From Chloroflexota bacterium (GTDB taxonomy: Bacteria > Chloroflexota > Anaerolineae > Aggregatilineales > Aggregatilineaceae): a DNA stretch of 60,052 bases. Under the pieces are notes generated by a model that saw only the letters and a program-made list of their open reading frames with translations, did not search any database and was not told the origin of the DNA. The stretch spans positions 1-60,052 of the forward strand of contig JAAYCM010000013.1 of NCBI GenBank assembly GCA_012729765.1. The letters are read 5' to 3'. Shown here piece by piece: positions 16,956 through 24,876 of this stretch. The position numbers and the translations under genes were made by a program. Within the stretch, counting starts at the first letter, position 1, and each line of letters starts with the position of its first letter.

Positions 16956-16983
16956 ATTGTATCCCAATTTTGCGGCTTGGCAA
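16956..16983 (-). promoter_or_regulatory. Sigma70-like promoter of the iron importer operon
   Basis: On the minus strand TTGCCA (16978-16983) and TACAAT (16956-16961) are separated by 16 bases; each differs from consensus at one position. The expected start point, about seven bases after the -10, falls inside the Fur palindrome. The 5' untranslated leader would be about 150 bases. Confidence 0.7.
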
Positions 16984-17018
16984 GAGGGGAGGCGAAGAAA
17001 TTTTGCCGGATTGTGAAA

Positions 17019-18104
17019 TTAATCCGGTATAGGCGCGGGTTGAATGCCCAGCAAGTGCTGTACGATCACTTCAATTTTAGCGAGTGGGCCGGCATACAGC
17101 CACAAAATGAATTGATCGGTGCTGGACGAGCTGCCGGTCTGCCCGCCGATGGCCTGGCCCTGGATTTCCAGCTCGCCAAAGCCGCCATATTCCCCGCCGT
17201 CGTTGTAGACATGCAGCGAGTCGCCCCACGAGCCGGGTTTGTGGGGAGCCTCGTCCACATAGGGCGACGACGGGTTATTGAAGAACGCGCGCACGAGCAG
17301 GCAGGCGCGGCCCTCGCCCAGGGGATAGAAATACCCGGCCCGCCCGAAGAGATGCGCCGCCTTGTAGCCGACCTTGAAGCGGTAGTCACCTGTCAGGCGC
17401 ACCCGGATATGATCCGGGTGCACAGTCTGATATGCCGCGGCGGATTGCGCATAATAATCAGTCCACTCGGCGTAAGGCGAGGCGGGCAGCAGAATCTCGC
17501 CGCCGGGATGAAGCTGGATCAGGTTCCAGACCTCGCTCATGATCGCGTCGTGGGTTCGTTCGCTAAGCGTGATCCGCCGCTCGTACCCGGCAAACGTCAC
17601 GCCGTCGAGCAGGCGGGGATAGTCGCGCACATAGCGCAGCGGATCGTCCACTGCGCGGATCACGGATTCCAGGTGCAGCGTCTTGCCGCCCGACGCGACA
17701 TTGTAGGCTTGCAGCGCCATCTCCTGCGCCAGCCGCCAGCGATCGGGCCGGGGCTGGTCGAGCGTGTAATGGCCGGGATCGACCTGTGGCGGGATTACGT
17801 AGCTCTCGTTGTAGCGCGCCCGGTCCCGGACGTTGTACTGCACTTCCGGCGCGATCCACACCCGCTCACCGCCGATGTTCGAGTTGCTCCCGGCCAGAAA
17901 ATCCCGGAAGGCTTCGGCATCGGTGAAGGCGCTGGTCAGCCACAGCGCACTCTCGCCGGTCCCCGCCAGAAAGGGGCCAAACACCCGCCCGCCGTGCGGC
18001 ATGATCACGATCTGCGCGCCATTCTGAAGCGGCAGCACACCATACGCGAGTTCATTTTCTTCAAGGCGGGCGATAACCTGTTGGAAGGTAACGGGGTGAT
18101 TCAC
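17019..18104 (-). CDS. Conserved protein with galactose-mutarotase-like features, function unknown
   Basis: A 361-residue protein without signal peptide or membrane segment. I do not recognise a characterised family member. The all-beta character and the C-terminal pattern (GELEIQGQ, then DQFILWLYAGPL) resemble galactose-mutarotase-like folds, and the N-terminal VLPLQNGAQIVIMPHGGRVFGPFL resembles the start of aldose-epimerase-like proteins that recognise sugar rings. This is a fold-level guess only. GTG at 18104 is the start, with AAGGAA seven bases upstream. It is divergent from the GH94 phosphorylase gene across a 220-bp region, which suggests a link with oligosaccharide use, perhaps anomer conversion for a phosphorylase. 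Downstream on its strand is the iron operon promoter. Confidence 0.6.
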   Translation of the reverse strand: MNHPVTFQQVIARLEENELAYGVLPLQNGAQIVIMPHGGRVFGPFLAGTGESALWLTSAFTDAEAFRDFLAGSNSNIGGERVWIAPEVQYNVRDRARYNESYVIPPQVDPGHYTLDQPRPDRWRLAQEMALQAYNVASGGKTLHLESVIRAVDDPLRYVRDYPRLLDGVTFAGYERRITLSERTHDAIMSEVWNLIQLHPGGEILLPASPYAEWTDYYAQSAAAYQTVHPDHIRVRLTGDYRFKVGYKAAHLFGRAGYFYPLGEGRACLLVRAFFNNPSSPYVDEAPHKPGSWGDSLHVYNDGGEYGGFGELEIQGQAIGGQTGSSSSTDQFILWLYAGPLAKIEVIVQHLLGIQPAPIPD

Positions 18105-18200
18105 AGCGGTTCCTTGTCGGATGGAATAATGGCCGGTGCAGCGAGCGCCTCAACTTTACCCGGCGTCCCCTGGTCTTACAAGCGGCGGGATGCCTCATGT

Positions 18201-18230
18201 TTGCCAGAGCGCGGCGGGTCGCAGTATGAT
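18201..18230 (+). promoter_or_regulatory. Sigma70-like promoter of first GH94 gene
   Basis: TTGCCA (18201-18206) and TATGAT (18225-18230) with an 18-base spacer lie about 95 bases before the GH94 start codon. Each box has one mismatch to consensus. No operator of the LacI type overlaps it, but one is found downstream inside the gene at 18708. Confidence 0.55.
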
Positions 18231-18324
18231 TGCGCCAGACCCCTGTGTTGGCCGCGCGGCTGCCGGGGCAATTTTGCGAGAGGGCACGCCGGGCGGCGTG
18301 TTCGGGTTCAGGAGTTATTCTGCC

Positions 18325-20736
18325 ATGAAATACGGTTATTTCGATGACGAGCACCGCGAATACGTTTTGACCAACCCCAAGACCCCGGCCAAGTGGATCA
18401 ACTATGTCGGCACGCTGGCCTTCGGCGGGCTGGTCGATCACACCGGCGGCGTGCTGATCTGCAAGGGCGATCCGGCCCTGAACCGTATCACCAAATATCT
18501 TCCGCAGCTCCCGGCGTCGGAGTTCAAAGGCTCGACACTCTACCTGCGCCTGCGCCGCGACGAGGGCTGGCAGGTGTTCTCGCCCTATTTCGTCCCAACG
18601 CTCGACCGCTACGACCGCTACGAGTGCCATATTGGGCTGGGCTACACGCGCATCGTGTCGGAGTTCTACGGGGTGCGGACCGAAGCGACTTTTTTCGTGC
18701 CGGTAGGTGAGAGCGCTCTCATTCAGGACATCACGATTACGAACCTCTCCGGCGCGCCGCTGGAGATCGACGCGATCCCGGTAGTGGAATACACCCACTT
18801 CGACGCGCTCAAGCAGTTTACGAACGCCGACTGGGTCCCGCAGACCATGCAGAGTGACGTTTACGACGAGCCGGGCGGGCGGCGCGTGCTGGCGCAGTAT
18901 GCCTTCATGCACCAGCGCACCCGGATCAACTACCTGACGTCTAGCTGGCCGGTGTCATCGTTCGAATCCGACCGGCGGCGCTTTTTGGGCGATAACGAGT
19001 ATGGCACATGGGCCAGCCCGCTCAGCTTGCAGCAGCCGGAGCTGAGCAACTATCAGGCGCGGCGCGGGGACAACATCGGCGCGCTGCTGCATCACCTGGG
19101 TGTCGTGTCGCCCGGCGAGCAGCGGCGGCTGATCGTGCTGCTGGGGCAGGCGGCCAGCGTCGAGGCGGCGCGCCCCACCATCGACGCCTATCGCCAGGAC
19201 GCGCAGGTCGATGCCGCGCTGGCCGGGATGGCGCGCTTCTGGGATGCCTACCTGGGCCAGCTTCAGGTCGAGACGCCGGTTGCCAGCATGAATAGCATGC
19301 TCAACGTCCACAACCCGCGCCAGTGCCACACCACCATGAACTGGTCGCGCTATCTCTCGCTCTACCAGTTGGGCTTTGGAGCGCGCGGGATCGGCGTGCG
19401 CGATACGTCGCAGGACGTGATGGGCGTGCTGGCGAGCGCGCCCGAATCCGCCAGGGACCTGATCCGTAAACTGTTGATGGTCCAGCTGCGGGGCGGCAAC
19501 GCGATGCACCAGTTCAACCCGCTGACGATGATCGCCACAGAGGGCGACGCGCGCGAGTATGAGGACCGGCCCAAGTATTACGGTGACGATCACCTGTGGA
19601 TTGTGCTGGCGGTGACGCACTATCTCAAGGAAACCGGCGATTTCGCCTTCCTGGACGAGGTGATCCCCTACTACGAGAAGGACCAGGACGATCAGCCGCT
19701 CGAATCCGGCACCGTGTTCGATCACGTGCAGCGCGCGGTCGCCTTCACACGCCATAATACCGGGGCGCACGATCTGCCGCTGCTTGGTTTTGCCGACTGG
19801 AACGACCCTATTAACCTGCCGACCGGGGCGGAATCGTTCTTCAATGCGCACCTCTATGGGCTGGCGCTGCAAGAGCTGATCGCGCTCGCCCGCCACCTCA
19901 ACCAGTCCGATCTGGCCGAGCGCTACAGCGCCGACTATGCCGAGATGCGCGATCGCGTCAACGCGCACGGCTGGGACGGGGCGTGGTATATCCGCTATTT
20001 CGACGCGGACGGCAGCCCGATCGGGTCCAGCCGCAACAGCGAGGGCCAGATTTTCACCAACGGCCAGTCGTGGCCGGTGATCGCGGGCTATGCCCCGCCG
20101 GAGCGCGCACGCCGGGCGCTCGACTCGGTTTACGAGCGGCTCAACACGTCGAAGGGTATCAAGCTCAGCACGCCCGGCTATAACGGCTATGACCGTGAGA
20201 AAGGTGGGGTGACGACCTATCCGCCGGGGGCCAAAGAGAACGGCGGCATCTTCCTGCACGCCAACCCCTGGGTCATGATCGCGGAGACGCTGCTCGGCAA
20301 CGGCGACCGCGCCTTCGAGTACTACCACCAGATCAACCCGGTCGCCAAGAACGATCACATCGACGAGTTCGAGTGCGAGCCGTATGTCTATCCGCAGAAC
20401 ATCCTGGGCGACGAGCACCCGCAGTTTGGGCTGGCACGCAACAGTTGGCTGTCGGGCACGGCCTCATGGTCCTACCAGGCCGGGACGCAGTACATCCTGG
20501 GGGTGCGCCCGACGTATGATGGGCTGCTGATCGATCCCTGCATCCCGCGCGCGTGGGACGGTTTCCGCGTGACCCGTGTGTTTCGCGGCGCGACCTATGT
20601 GATCACGGTCCACAACCCGGCGCACGTCAGCAAGGGTGTGCAGTCCGTGCTGCTGGATGGGCAGCCGCTTGCGGGGCAGGTGATCTCGCTGTGCGAGGAC
20701 GGCCAGCGGCATACCGTCGAAGTGACGCTGGGTTAG
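18325..20736 (+). CDS. GH94 glycoside phosphorylase, specificity unassigned
   Basis: A cytoplasmic inverting phosphorylase that should split a beta-linked disaccharide or oligosaccharide with phosphate to give alpha-glucose 1-phosphate. The 803 residues fit the cellobiose/chitobiose-phosphorylase branch. It opens with MKYGYFDDEHREYVLTNPKTP, has the GVRDTSQDVMG helix segment, ADWND (490-494) with the general-acid Asp, and a C-terminal barrel end GVRPTYDGLLIDPCIP and VFRGATYVITVHNPAHVSKGVQSV, the last resembling chitobiose phosphorylase. It lacks the DCLNLN and GESFQT stretches seen in the second GH94 of this locus (ADWNDPINLPTGAESF instead), so the acceptor probably differs. The ATG at 18325 has AGGAG ten bases upstream. 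A LacI-type operator sequence lies within it. Confidence 0.87.
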   Translation: MKYGYFDDEHREYVLTNPKTPAKWINYVGTLAFGGLVDHTGGVLICKGDPALNRITKYLPQLPASEFKGSTLYLRLRRDEGWQVFSPYFVPTLDRYDRYECHIGLGYTRIVSEFYGVRTEATFFVPVGESALIQDITITNLSGAPLEIDAIPVVEYTHFDALKQFTNADWVPQTMQSDVYDEPGGRRVLAQYAFMHQRTRINYLTSSWPVSSFESDRRRFLGDNEYGTWASPLSLQQPELSNYQARRGDNIGALLHHLGVVSPGEQRRLIVLLGQAASVEAARPTIDAYRQDAQVDAALAGMARFWDAYLGQLQVETPVASMNSMLNVHNPRQCHTTMNWSRYLSLYQLGFGARGIGVRDTSQDVMGVLASAPESARDLIRKLLMVQLRGGNAMHQFNPLTMIATEGDAREYEDRPKYYGDDHLWIVLAVTHYLKETGDFAFLDEVIPYYEKDQDDQPLESGTVFDHVQRAVAFTRHNTGAHDLPLLGFADWNDPINLPTGAESFFNAHLYGLALQELIALARHLNQSDLAERYSADYAEMRDRVNAHGWDGAWYIRYFDADGSPIGSSRNSEGQIFTNGQSWPVIAGYAPPERARRALDSVYERLNTSKGIKLSTPGYNGYDREKGGVTTYPPGAKENGGIFLHANPWVMIAETLLGNGDRAFEYYHQINPVAKNDHIDEFECEPYVYPQNILGDEHPQFGLARNSWLSGTASWSYQAGTQYILGVRPTYDGLLIDPCIPRAWDGFRVTRVFRGATYVITVHNPAHVSKGVQSVLLDGQPLAGQVISLCEDGQRHTVEVTLG
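18708..18721. promoter_or_regulatory. Intragenic LacI-type operator candidate
   Basis: TGAGAGCGCTCTCA is a perfect 14-bp palindrome inside the GH94 coding sequence (codons for GESALI). It differs at one position from the operator at 20899 and at two from that at 21042. It may be an auxiliary operator allowing looping or a transcription roadblock; chance is not excluded. Confidence 0.4.
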
Positions 20737-20754
20737 CCTTCGAAAATCCAGGTG

Positions 20755-20789
20755 GCCGGGCTGGACCTTTGACGCGGCTCCAGCCCGGC
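20755..20789 (+). terminator. Hairpin after the first GH94 gene
   Basis: GCCGGGCTGGA and TCCAGCCCGGC form a perfect 11-bp stem with a 13-base loop, 18 bases past the stop codon. No U-tract follows, so termination efficiency is uncertain. It separates the GH94 transcript from the lacI promoter. Confidence 0.5.
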
Positions 20790-20853
20790 TCGTATTGACA
20801 CTCCTCTGGTATGGCGTTCATCCAAATCTCTTGCCCGCACGGAACCGAGTTGC

Positions 20854-20883
20854 TTGACAGATAACAGAAGAAAAGCATATACT
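20854..20883 (+). promoter_or_regulatory. Sigma70-like promoter of lacI and the sugar-uptake genes
   Basis: A consensus TTGACA (20854-20859) and TATACT (20878-20883) are separated by 18 bases. The expected start lies near 20890, so the operator at 20899-20912 sits right after it. This is the strongest-looking promoter in the window. Confidence 0.75.
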
Positions 20884-20898
20884 GGAATGGATCCAAAA

Positions 20899-20912
20899 TG
20901 GGAGCGCTCTCA
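20899..20912. promoter_or_regulatory. LacI-type operator 1
   Basis: TGGGAGCGCTCTCA is a palindrome with one mismatched pair and the central GCGC typical of LacI/CcpA-family operators. It lies about ten bases after the expected transcription start of the 20854 promoter. Confidence 0.75.
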
Positions 20913-20931
20913 CCATTAGTGCTCGTTTTGA

Positions 20932-20943
20932 GGCAGCGCTTCC
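20932..20943. promoter_or_regulatory. Weaker operator-like site
   Basis: GGCAGCGCTTCC keeps the AGCGCT core and the outer GG/CC but has one mismatched pair. It lies 26 bases (centre to centre about 32) from operator 1 and may be a secondary contact. Confidence 0.35.
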
Positions 20944-21041
20944 AAAACTGAATAAAATCAGGTCGCTCAGAGTTTCGCGTGCAGACGCGAACTGTGGGAT
21001 TATGGGGTATTATTTGTTTGACGTTTTTTTGCTGAGAAGAA

Positions 21042-21055
21042 TGGGAGCGTTCTCA
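21042..21055. promoter_or_regulatory. LacI-type operator 2, just before the lacI start
   Basis: TGGGAGCGTTCTCA matches operator 1 in 13 of 14 positions and ends one base before the GTG start codon of lacI. Its GGGAG could also serve as the ribosome binding site, so repressor and ribosome would share the sequence. Confidence 0.65.
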
Positions 21056-21056
21056 C

Positions 21057-22094
21057 GTGAGTGAGGTAACGCGCAGACCTATGATGAATTTAGAGGATAT
21101 CGCCCAGCTTGCGGGCGTGTCGCGTTCCACCGTCTCGCGCGTGGTCAATAATGATCCCCGCGTGCGGGAGCAAACACGTCAGCATGTCCTCAAGGTCATC
21201 GCCGAGCACAACTATATCCCCAATATCGCCGCCCGCTCGCTTGTCACACAGCGCACCCAGCTTCTTGGCCTGTACATCCCCTACTTCGTCAGCGACCTCT
21301 TCACCGATCCCTATTTCCCGATGTTGATTCAGGCCATCACCACGCGCGCCACCGAGCAGGAATACGATGTCATGCTCTGGCTGCGCGGGTCCAGCATCAG
21401 TCCCGATCACTTTCACCAGCGCGTGCTGGATAATCGCATGGTCGATGGGCTGATCCTGGCGTCAACTTCGCGCGGCGACCGGCTGGCTCAGCGCTTACTG
21501 GAGCGCGGCCAGACGTTTATCGTGAACGGTCGCCCCTGGGAGAACGCGGACGAGATGAACTATGTCGATACCGCCAATGTCGAGGGCGCACAGCAGGCCG
21601 TCGAGCACCTGGCCCGGCTGGGCCGCAGACGGATCGGCACGATCACGGGACGCATGGATGTCATTTCCGGCTACGACCGCCTGACAGGTTACCGGCAGGC
21701 GTTGGAGCGGCTGGATCTGCCCTACGATCCCGCGCTCGAAGTCCAGTCCGACTTCAGTGAGACAGGCGGCTATCTCTCCATGCGCCGGCTGCTCCAGCAG
21801 CGCCCGGACGCGGTCTTTGTCGCCAGCGATCATATGGCGGTTGGCGCGCTGCGCGCAATCCATGAGGCCGGGCTGAGCGTGCCAGACGATATCGCCATCG
21901 TGGGCTTCGACGATATGCCGTTCGCCACGCTGGCCGCTACCAATCTGACGACGGTTCGCCAGCCCGTCCAGCGGCTTGGGTATCTGGCCGCGGAGGGGCT
22001 GATCGGCCTGCTGGAAGGCAAATTTACGCCACCTTACCAGGTGGTGCTGCCGACCCAGCTCATTGTTCGTGACACGTGCGGTTTTCCTGCCTAG
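21057..22094 (+). CDS. LacI-family transcriptional repressor
   Basis: A 345-residue sugar-responsive regulator. An N-terminal HTH (about 10-60) reads LEDIAQLAGVSRSTVSRVVNN with the hinge NIAARSLVTQRT, followed by a periplasmic-binding-protein-like ligand domain (LLGLYIPY, VDGLILAS, VFVASDHMAVGALRAIHEAGLSVPDDIAIVGFDDMP). It probably binds the TGGGAGCGCTCTCA-type sites found before its own gene and before the binding-protein gene, and releases them on binding an oligosaccharide. Start: GTG at 21057 has GGGAG nine bases upstream; ATG at 21081 or 21084 would still leave an intact HTH and cannot be excluded. Autoregulation is expected. Confidence 0.92.
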   Translation: MSEVTRRPMMNLEDIAQLAGVSRSTVSRVVNNDPRVREQTRQHVLKVIAEHNYIPNIAARSLVTQRTQLLGLYIPYFVSDLFTDPYFPMLIQAITTRATEQEYDVMLWLRGSSISPDHFHQRVLDNRMVDGLILASTSRGDRLAQRLLERGQTFIVNGRPWENADEMNYVDTANVEGAQQAVEHLARLGRRRIGTITGRMDVISGYDRLTGYRQALERLDLPYDPALEVQSDFSETGGYLSMRRLLQQRPDAVFVASDHMAVGALRAIHEAGLSVPDDIAIVGFDDMPFATLAATNLTTVRQPVQRLGYLAAEGLIGLLEGKFTPPYQVVLPTQLIVRDTCGFPA

Positions 22095-22110
22095 CATTTT
22101 TTGCAGGTTT

Positions 22111-22126
22111 TTGGGAGCGCTCCCAA
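22111..22126. promoter_or_regulatory. LacI-type operator 3, perfect palindrome before the importer genes
   Basis: TTGGGAGCGCTCCCAA is a perfect 16-bp palindrome 16 bases after the lacI stop codon and about 108 before the binding-protein start. It is the most symmetric operator of the set. No clear sigma70 promoter was recognised beside it. A weak hairpin (CCTGC / GCAGG, 22086-22107) followed by TTTTT runs into it and may end lacI transcripts. Confidence 0.75.
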
Positions 22127-22233
22127 TCAGAAAAGGAGGCGAACGAAGAGATAAAGATGCCTTGTTTCGACCCGACCTTTCACACGTACAGTCTTTGGTT
22201 CAAGCGATTAGTTCACAGGAGCAGTGTTGTACA

Positions 22234-23670
22234 ATGACTAAGTTCAAGCTCTTTGTCCCGGCATTGATCGTCCTGGCGCTTGTGGCCGTGTCGCTTGGCC
22301 CGATCGCGCCGGTGGTCAAGGCGCAGGATGATCCGGTCCTGGTGCGCATTTACGTTGGCCTGGGGACGGGCTATCTGCCGGAGCAGCAGGCCGCTCAGGT
22401 CGCGCTGGCCGACGAGTGGAACGCCACCCACGAAGACATCAAGATCGAGTTCGAGTTCCATGACAACGAAACGGCCCGTGACGAGTTGCTGACCCGCGTC
22501 GCTGCTGGTGATCCCCCGGCGATCGTCGGCCCGGCGGGCGTTCGCTCGGTCTATGAGACCAGCAACCTGTGGGCAGACGTCTCGGATCTCATCGAGCGCG
22601 ATGCCGCCGAACTGAACCTGGATGACTTCGACGCCGCCAGCCTCAACCTGTATGAGCTGGGCGACAAGACGATTGCCCTGCCCTTCGGCTTCTACCCGTC
22701 CTTTGTGTATGTGAACGAAACGATCTTCCAAGAAGCGGAAGTTGAGCTGCCGCCGCTGGAGCATGGCGCCTGGACGTGGGCCGATCTGCGCGAGAAGGCG
22801 ATGGCCGTGACTCAGGACTCCAGTGGCAACTTCCTGGGCGAAGAAGGCTTCGACCCGAGCGCGATCGAGGTCTACGGCTACTTCCCCTTCTACACTAACT
22901 TCCGTGCCAGCGTGATCCTGTTCAGCCCGGAAGACGCCGGTGTCCAGCTCAATGATGACGGCAGCGTGACCGCCACCTTCAACCAGCCCGCGATCCAGGA
23001 AGCCGTTCAGTTCTATCATGACGGCATCTTCACGGACACCTTCATCCCCAACATCGATGCTGAGAACGCGATCAGCGAGGGTGTGACCAACCCGTTCGTG
23101 TCTGGCCGCGTCGGGATGGGCGTGAGCCACACTTGGCTGTTCACCGGTATGCTCGAGGCCATCAACAGCGGCGCCTTCACCGACCAGTGGAACGTGTACC
23201 CGTCCCCGACCGCGTCCAACGGCGTGACGACCGCCCGCGTCCACGCGGACACGTTCGCCATCATGGACGCCTTTAAGGACAGAGAAGCGGCCTGGGAAGT
23301 GCTCAAGTGGCTGGCCAGCGGTGAGCCGGCTCTGACCCTCGCCACCACCTACGGCGCGATGCCTGCCCGTCTGTCGCTGCGCAGCGACTGGGAAGAAACC
23401 TGGCTAGAAGCCTTCCCACAGCTCAATCTGGACGTGGTCTACAGTGCGCTGGAATACCTCGACGCCCCCAACCACGAAGGCTACATGCCCAACTACGCCC
23501 GCGCGTGGGACGCGCTCGAGCAGTACTGGAACAACCTGCGCTCGAACGCCGATATGGATGTGCTCGCCGATCTTGACGCCGTGAACGCCGAAGTCCAGGC
23601 GCTCTTCGACGCCGATCTGGCTGGCGAAGCGACCGAGTTCGTGCCGACCGAAGAAAAAGCGGCGGAATAG
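22234..23670 (+). CDS. Sugar ABC transporter substrate-binding protein
   Basis: A 478-residue extracellular solute-binding protein of the carbohydrate (CUT1, MalE-like) type, likely for beta-gluco-oligosaccharides given its neighbours. The first about 31 residues are a Sec signal or anchor ending in VVKAQ, again without a lipobox cysteine. The mature part has typical patterns: WNATHEDIKIEFEF, DELLTRVAAGDPPAIV, NGVTTARVHADTFAI and EAAWEVLKWLAS. The ATG at 22234 is chosen because the hydrophobic signal follows it; the frame is open further upstream. CAGGAG lies about 12 bases before it. It is followed by a stable hairpin and the two permeases. No ATPase gene is nearby, so a shared MsmK-type ATPase elsewhere is needed. 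Confidence 0.9.
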   Translation: MTKFKLFVPALIVLALVAVSLGPIAPVVKAQDDPVLVRIYVGLGTGYLPEQQAAQVALADEWNATHEDIKIEFEFHDNETARDELLTRVAAGDPPAIVGPAGVRSVYETSNLWADVSDLIERDAAELNLDDFDAASLNLYELGDKTIALPFGFYPSFVYVNETIFQEAEVELPPLEHGAWTWADLREKAMAVTQDSSGNFLGEEGFDPSAIEVYGYFPFYTNFRASVILFSPEDAGVQLNDDGSVTATFNQPAIQEAVQFYHDGIFTDTFIPNIDAENAISEGVTNPFVSGRVGMGVSHTWLFTGMLEAINSGAFTDQWNVYPSPTASNGVTTARVHADTFAIMDAFKDREAAWEVLKWLASGEPALTLATTYGAMPARLSLRSDWEETWLEAFPQLNLDVVYSALEYLDAPNHEGYMPNYARAWDALEQYWNNLRSNADMDVLADLDAVNAEVQALFDADLAGEATEFVPTEEKAAE

Positions 23671-23688
23671 CGGTCTCCGATCAACATT

Positions 23689-23717
23689 GTGTGCGGTGGC
23701 TCCGTGCCACCGCACAC
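23689..23717 (+). other. Intercistronic hairpin between sugar SBP and permease genes
   Basis: A perfect 12-bp stem, GTGTGCGGTGGC / GCCACCGCACAC, with a 5-base loop sits 19 bases after the binding-protein stop. There is no U-tract. It likely stabilises the binding-protein mRNA or partly terminates before the permeases. Confidence 0.6.
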
Positions 23718-23800
23718 CGTCTTGTCTGTTTGCGAGCGGATAATCTCCGAATTATTCTTTTCTCAAAAGCCTCAGACCGAAAGCAACGCCGAGGTACACC

Positions 23801-24874
23801 ATGACAACGCAAATCGAAACGGCAGTGACACCCGAGCTTCAAACAGAAGCCGGTCGCGGGCGCCTGGCGCTTTCGCCCCGGCGTGCACAAGTCCTTTGGG
23901 GCTTTCTATTCATCACGCCGTGGATTCTCGGCTTTCTGCTTTTTATCTTCGGGCCGATGTTGGCTTCGCTCTACCTGTCCATGACCAATTACAACATCGA
24001 GCGCCCCGGTGAAATGGAATTTATTGGACTGGACCACTATCGTAGAATGTTTTCGGTCGATGTTGTGGGCGAGAACGAGAGCGGTGCAGCCGAGCTCAGG
24101 TCCGGCTATCAGGAAGTGTTCCGCGTCGGGCCTTACCACTTCACGGCCCAGGATCACCGCTTCTGGAAGTCGATCCAGGTGACGCTCACCTTTGCGATGG
24201 TGTCGCTGCCGGTCAACCTTAGCCTGTCGCTGCTGTTTGCGCTGTTGACCAATACCCGCGTGCCGGGCGTGACTGTGTTCCGCACGCTCTTCTATCTGCC
24301 GAGCGTGATCCCGACGGTGGTCGCCGCCTTCGTCTTCCAGCAGTTCCTGCGCACCCAGGATGGCTGGCTGAATATGCATGTGCTCAACCCGCTCGGCCTG
24401 GGCAACCCGGCCTGGCTGCAAGACCCCGGCTGGGCGATCCCGGCGCTGACGCTGATCGGTACGTGGGGTATCGGAACAGCCATGCTGATGTTTCTGGCCG
24501 GGCTGCAAAATGTGCCGACCGAGCTGTATGAGGCGGCACGGGTAGACGGGGCGGGCTGGCTTTCCCGGCTGCGCCACGTGACCCTGCCCATGATCTCGCC
24601 GGTGATCCTCTACAATCTGGTGATCGGCCTGATTGGGACCTTCCAATACTTCGTGATCGCATACTCGATTACCATCCCGGCGGGGCGCGGCGGCAACGAT
24701 CTCTCGATGTACTTCTACAACCTGCATGTGTATCGCGAGGCCTATGTCTTCTTTGACATGGGCTATGCCTCGGCCCTGGCCTGGTTCCTGTTGGTTCTGG
24801 TCATGATCATCACGGCTCTGGTCTTCCGGAGTTCCAACCGCTGGGTCTTCTATGCGGCGGGAGGGAGAAGCTAA
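23801..24874 (+). CDS. Sugar ABC transporter permease, MalF-like
   Basis: A 357-residue inner-membrane permease of the CUT1 family. Helix 1 is near residues 30-58 (GFLFITPWILGFLLFIFG, then LYLSMTNYNI), and further helices run to the C-terminus. The EAA loop is visible as ELYEAARVDGAG (about 243-254). Compared with standard MalF/UgpA-like subunits it has an extra extracytoplasmic stretch after helix 1 (about 85-120, VDVVGENESGAAELRSGYQE). It pairs with the next permease, 2 bp downstream. The ATG at 23801 has a modest GAGG nearby. Confidence 0.9.
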   Translation: MTTQIETAVTPELQTEAGRGRLALSPRRAQVLWGFLFITPWILGFLLFIFGPMLASLYLSMTNYNIERPGEMEFIGLDHYRRMFSVDVVGENESGAAELRSGYQEVFRVGPYHFTAQDHRFWKSIQVTLTFAMVSLPVNLSLSLLFALLTNTRVPGVTVFRTLFYLPSVIPTVVAAFVFQQFLRTQDGWLNMHVLNPLGLGNPAWLQDPGWAIPALTLIGTWGIGTAMLMFLAGLQNVPTELYEAARVDGAGWLSRLRHVTLPMISPVILYNLVIGLIGTFQYFVIAYSITIPAGRGGNDLSMYFYNLHVYREAYVFFDMGYASALAWFLLVLVMIITALVFRSSNRWVFYAAGGRS

Positions 24875-24876
24875 CT

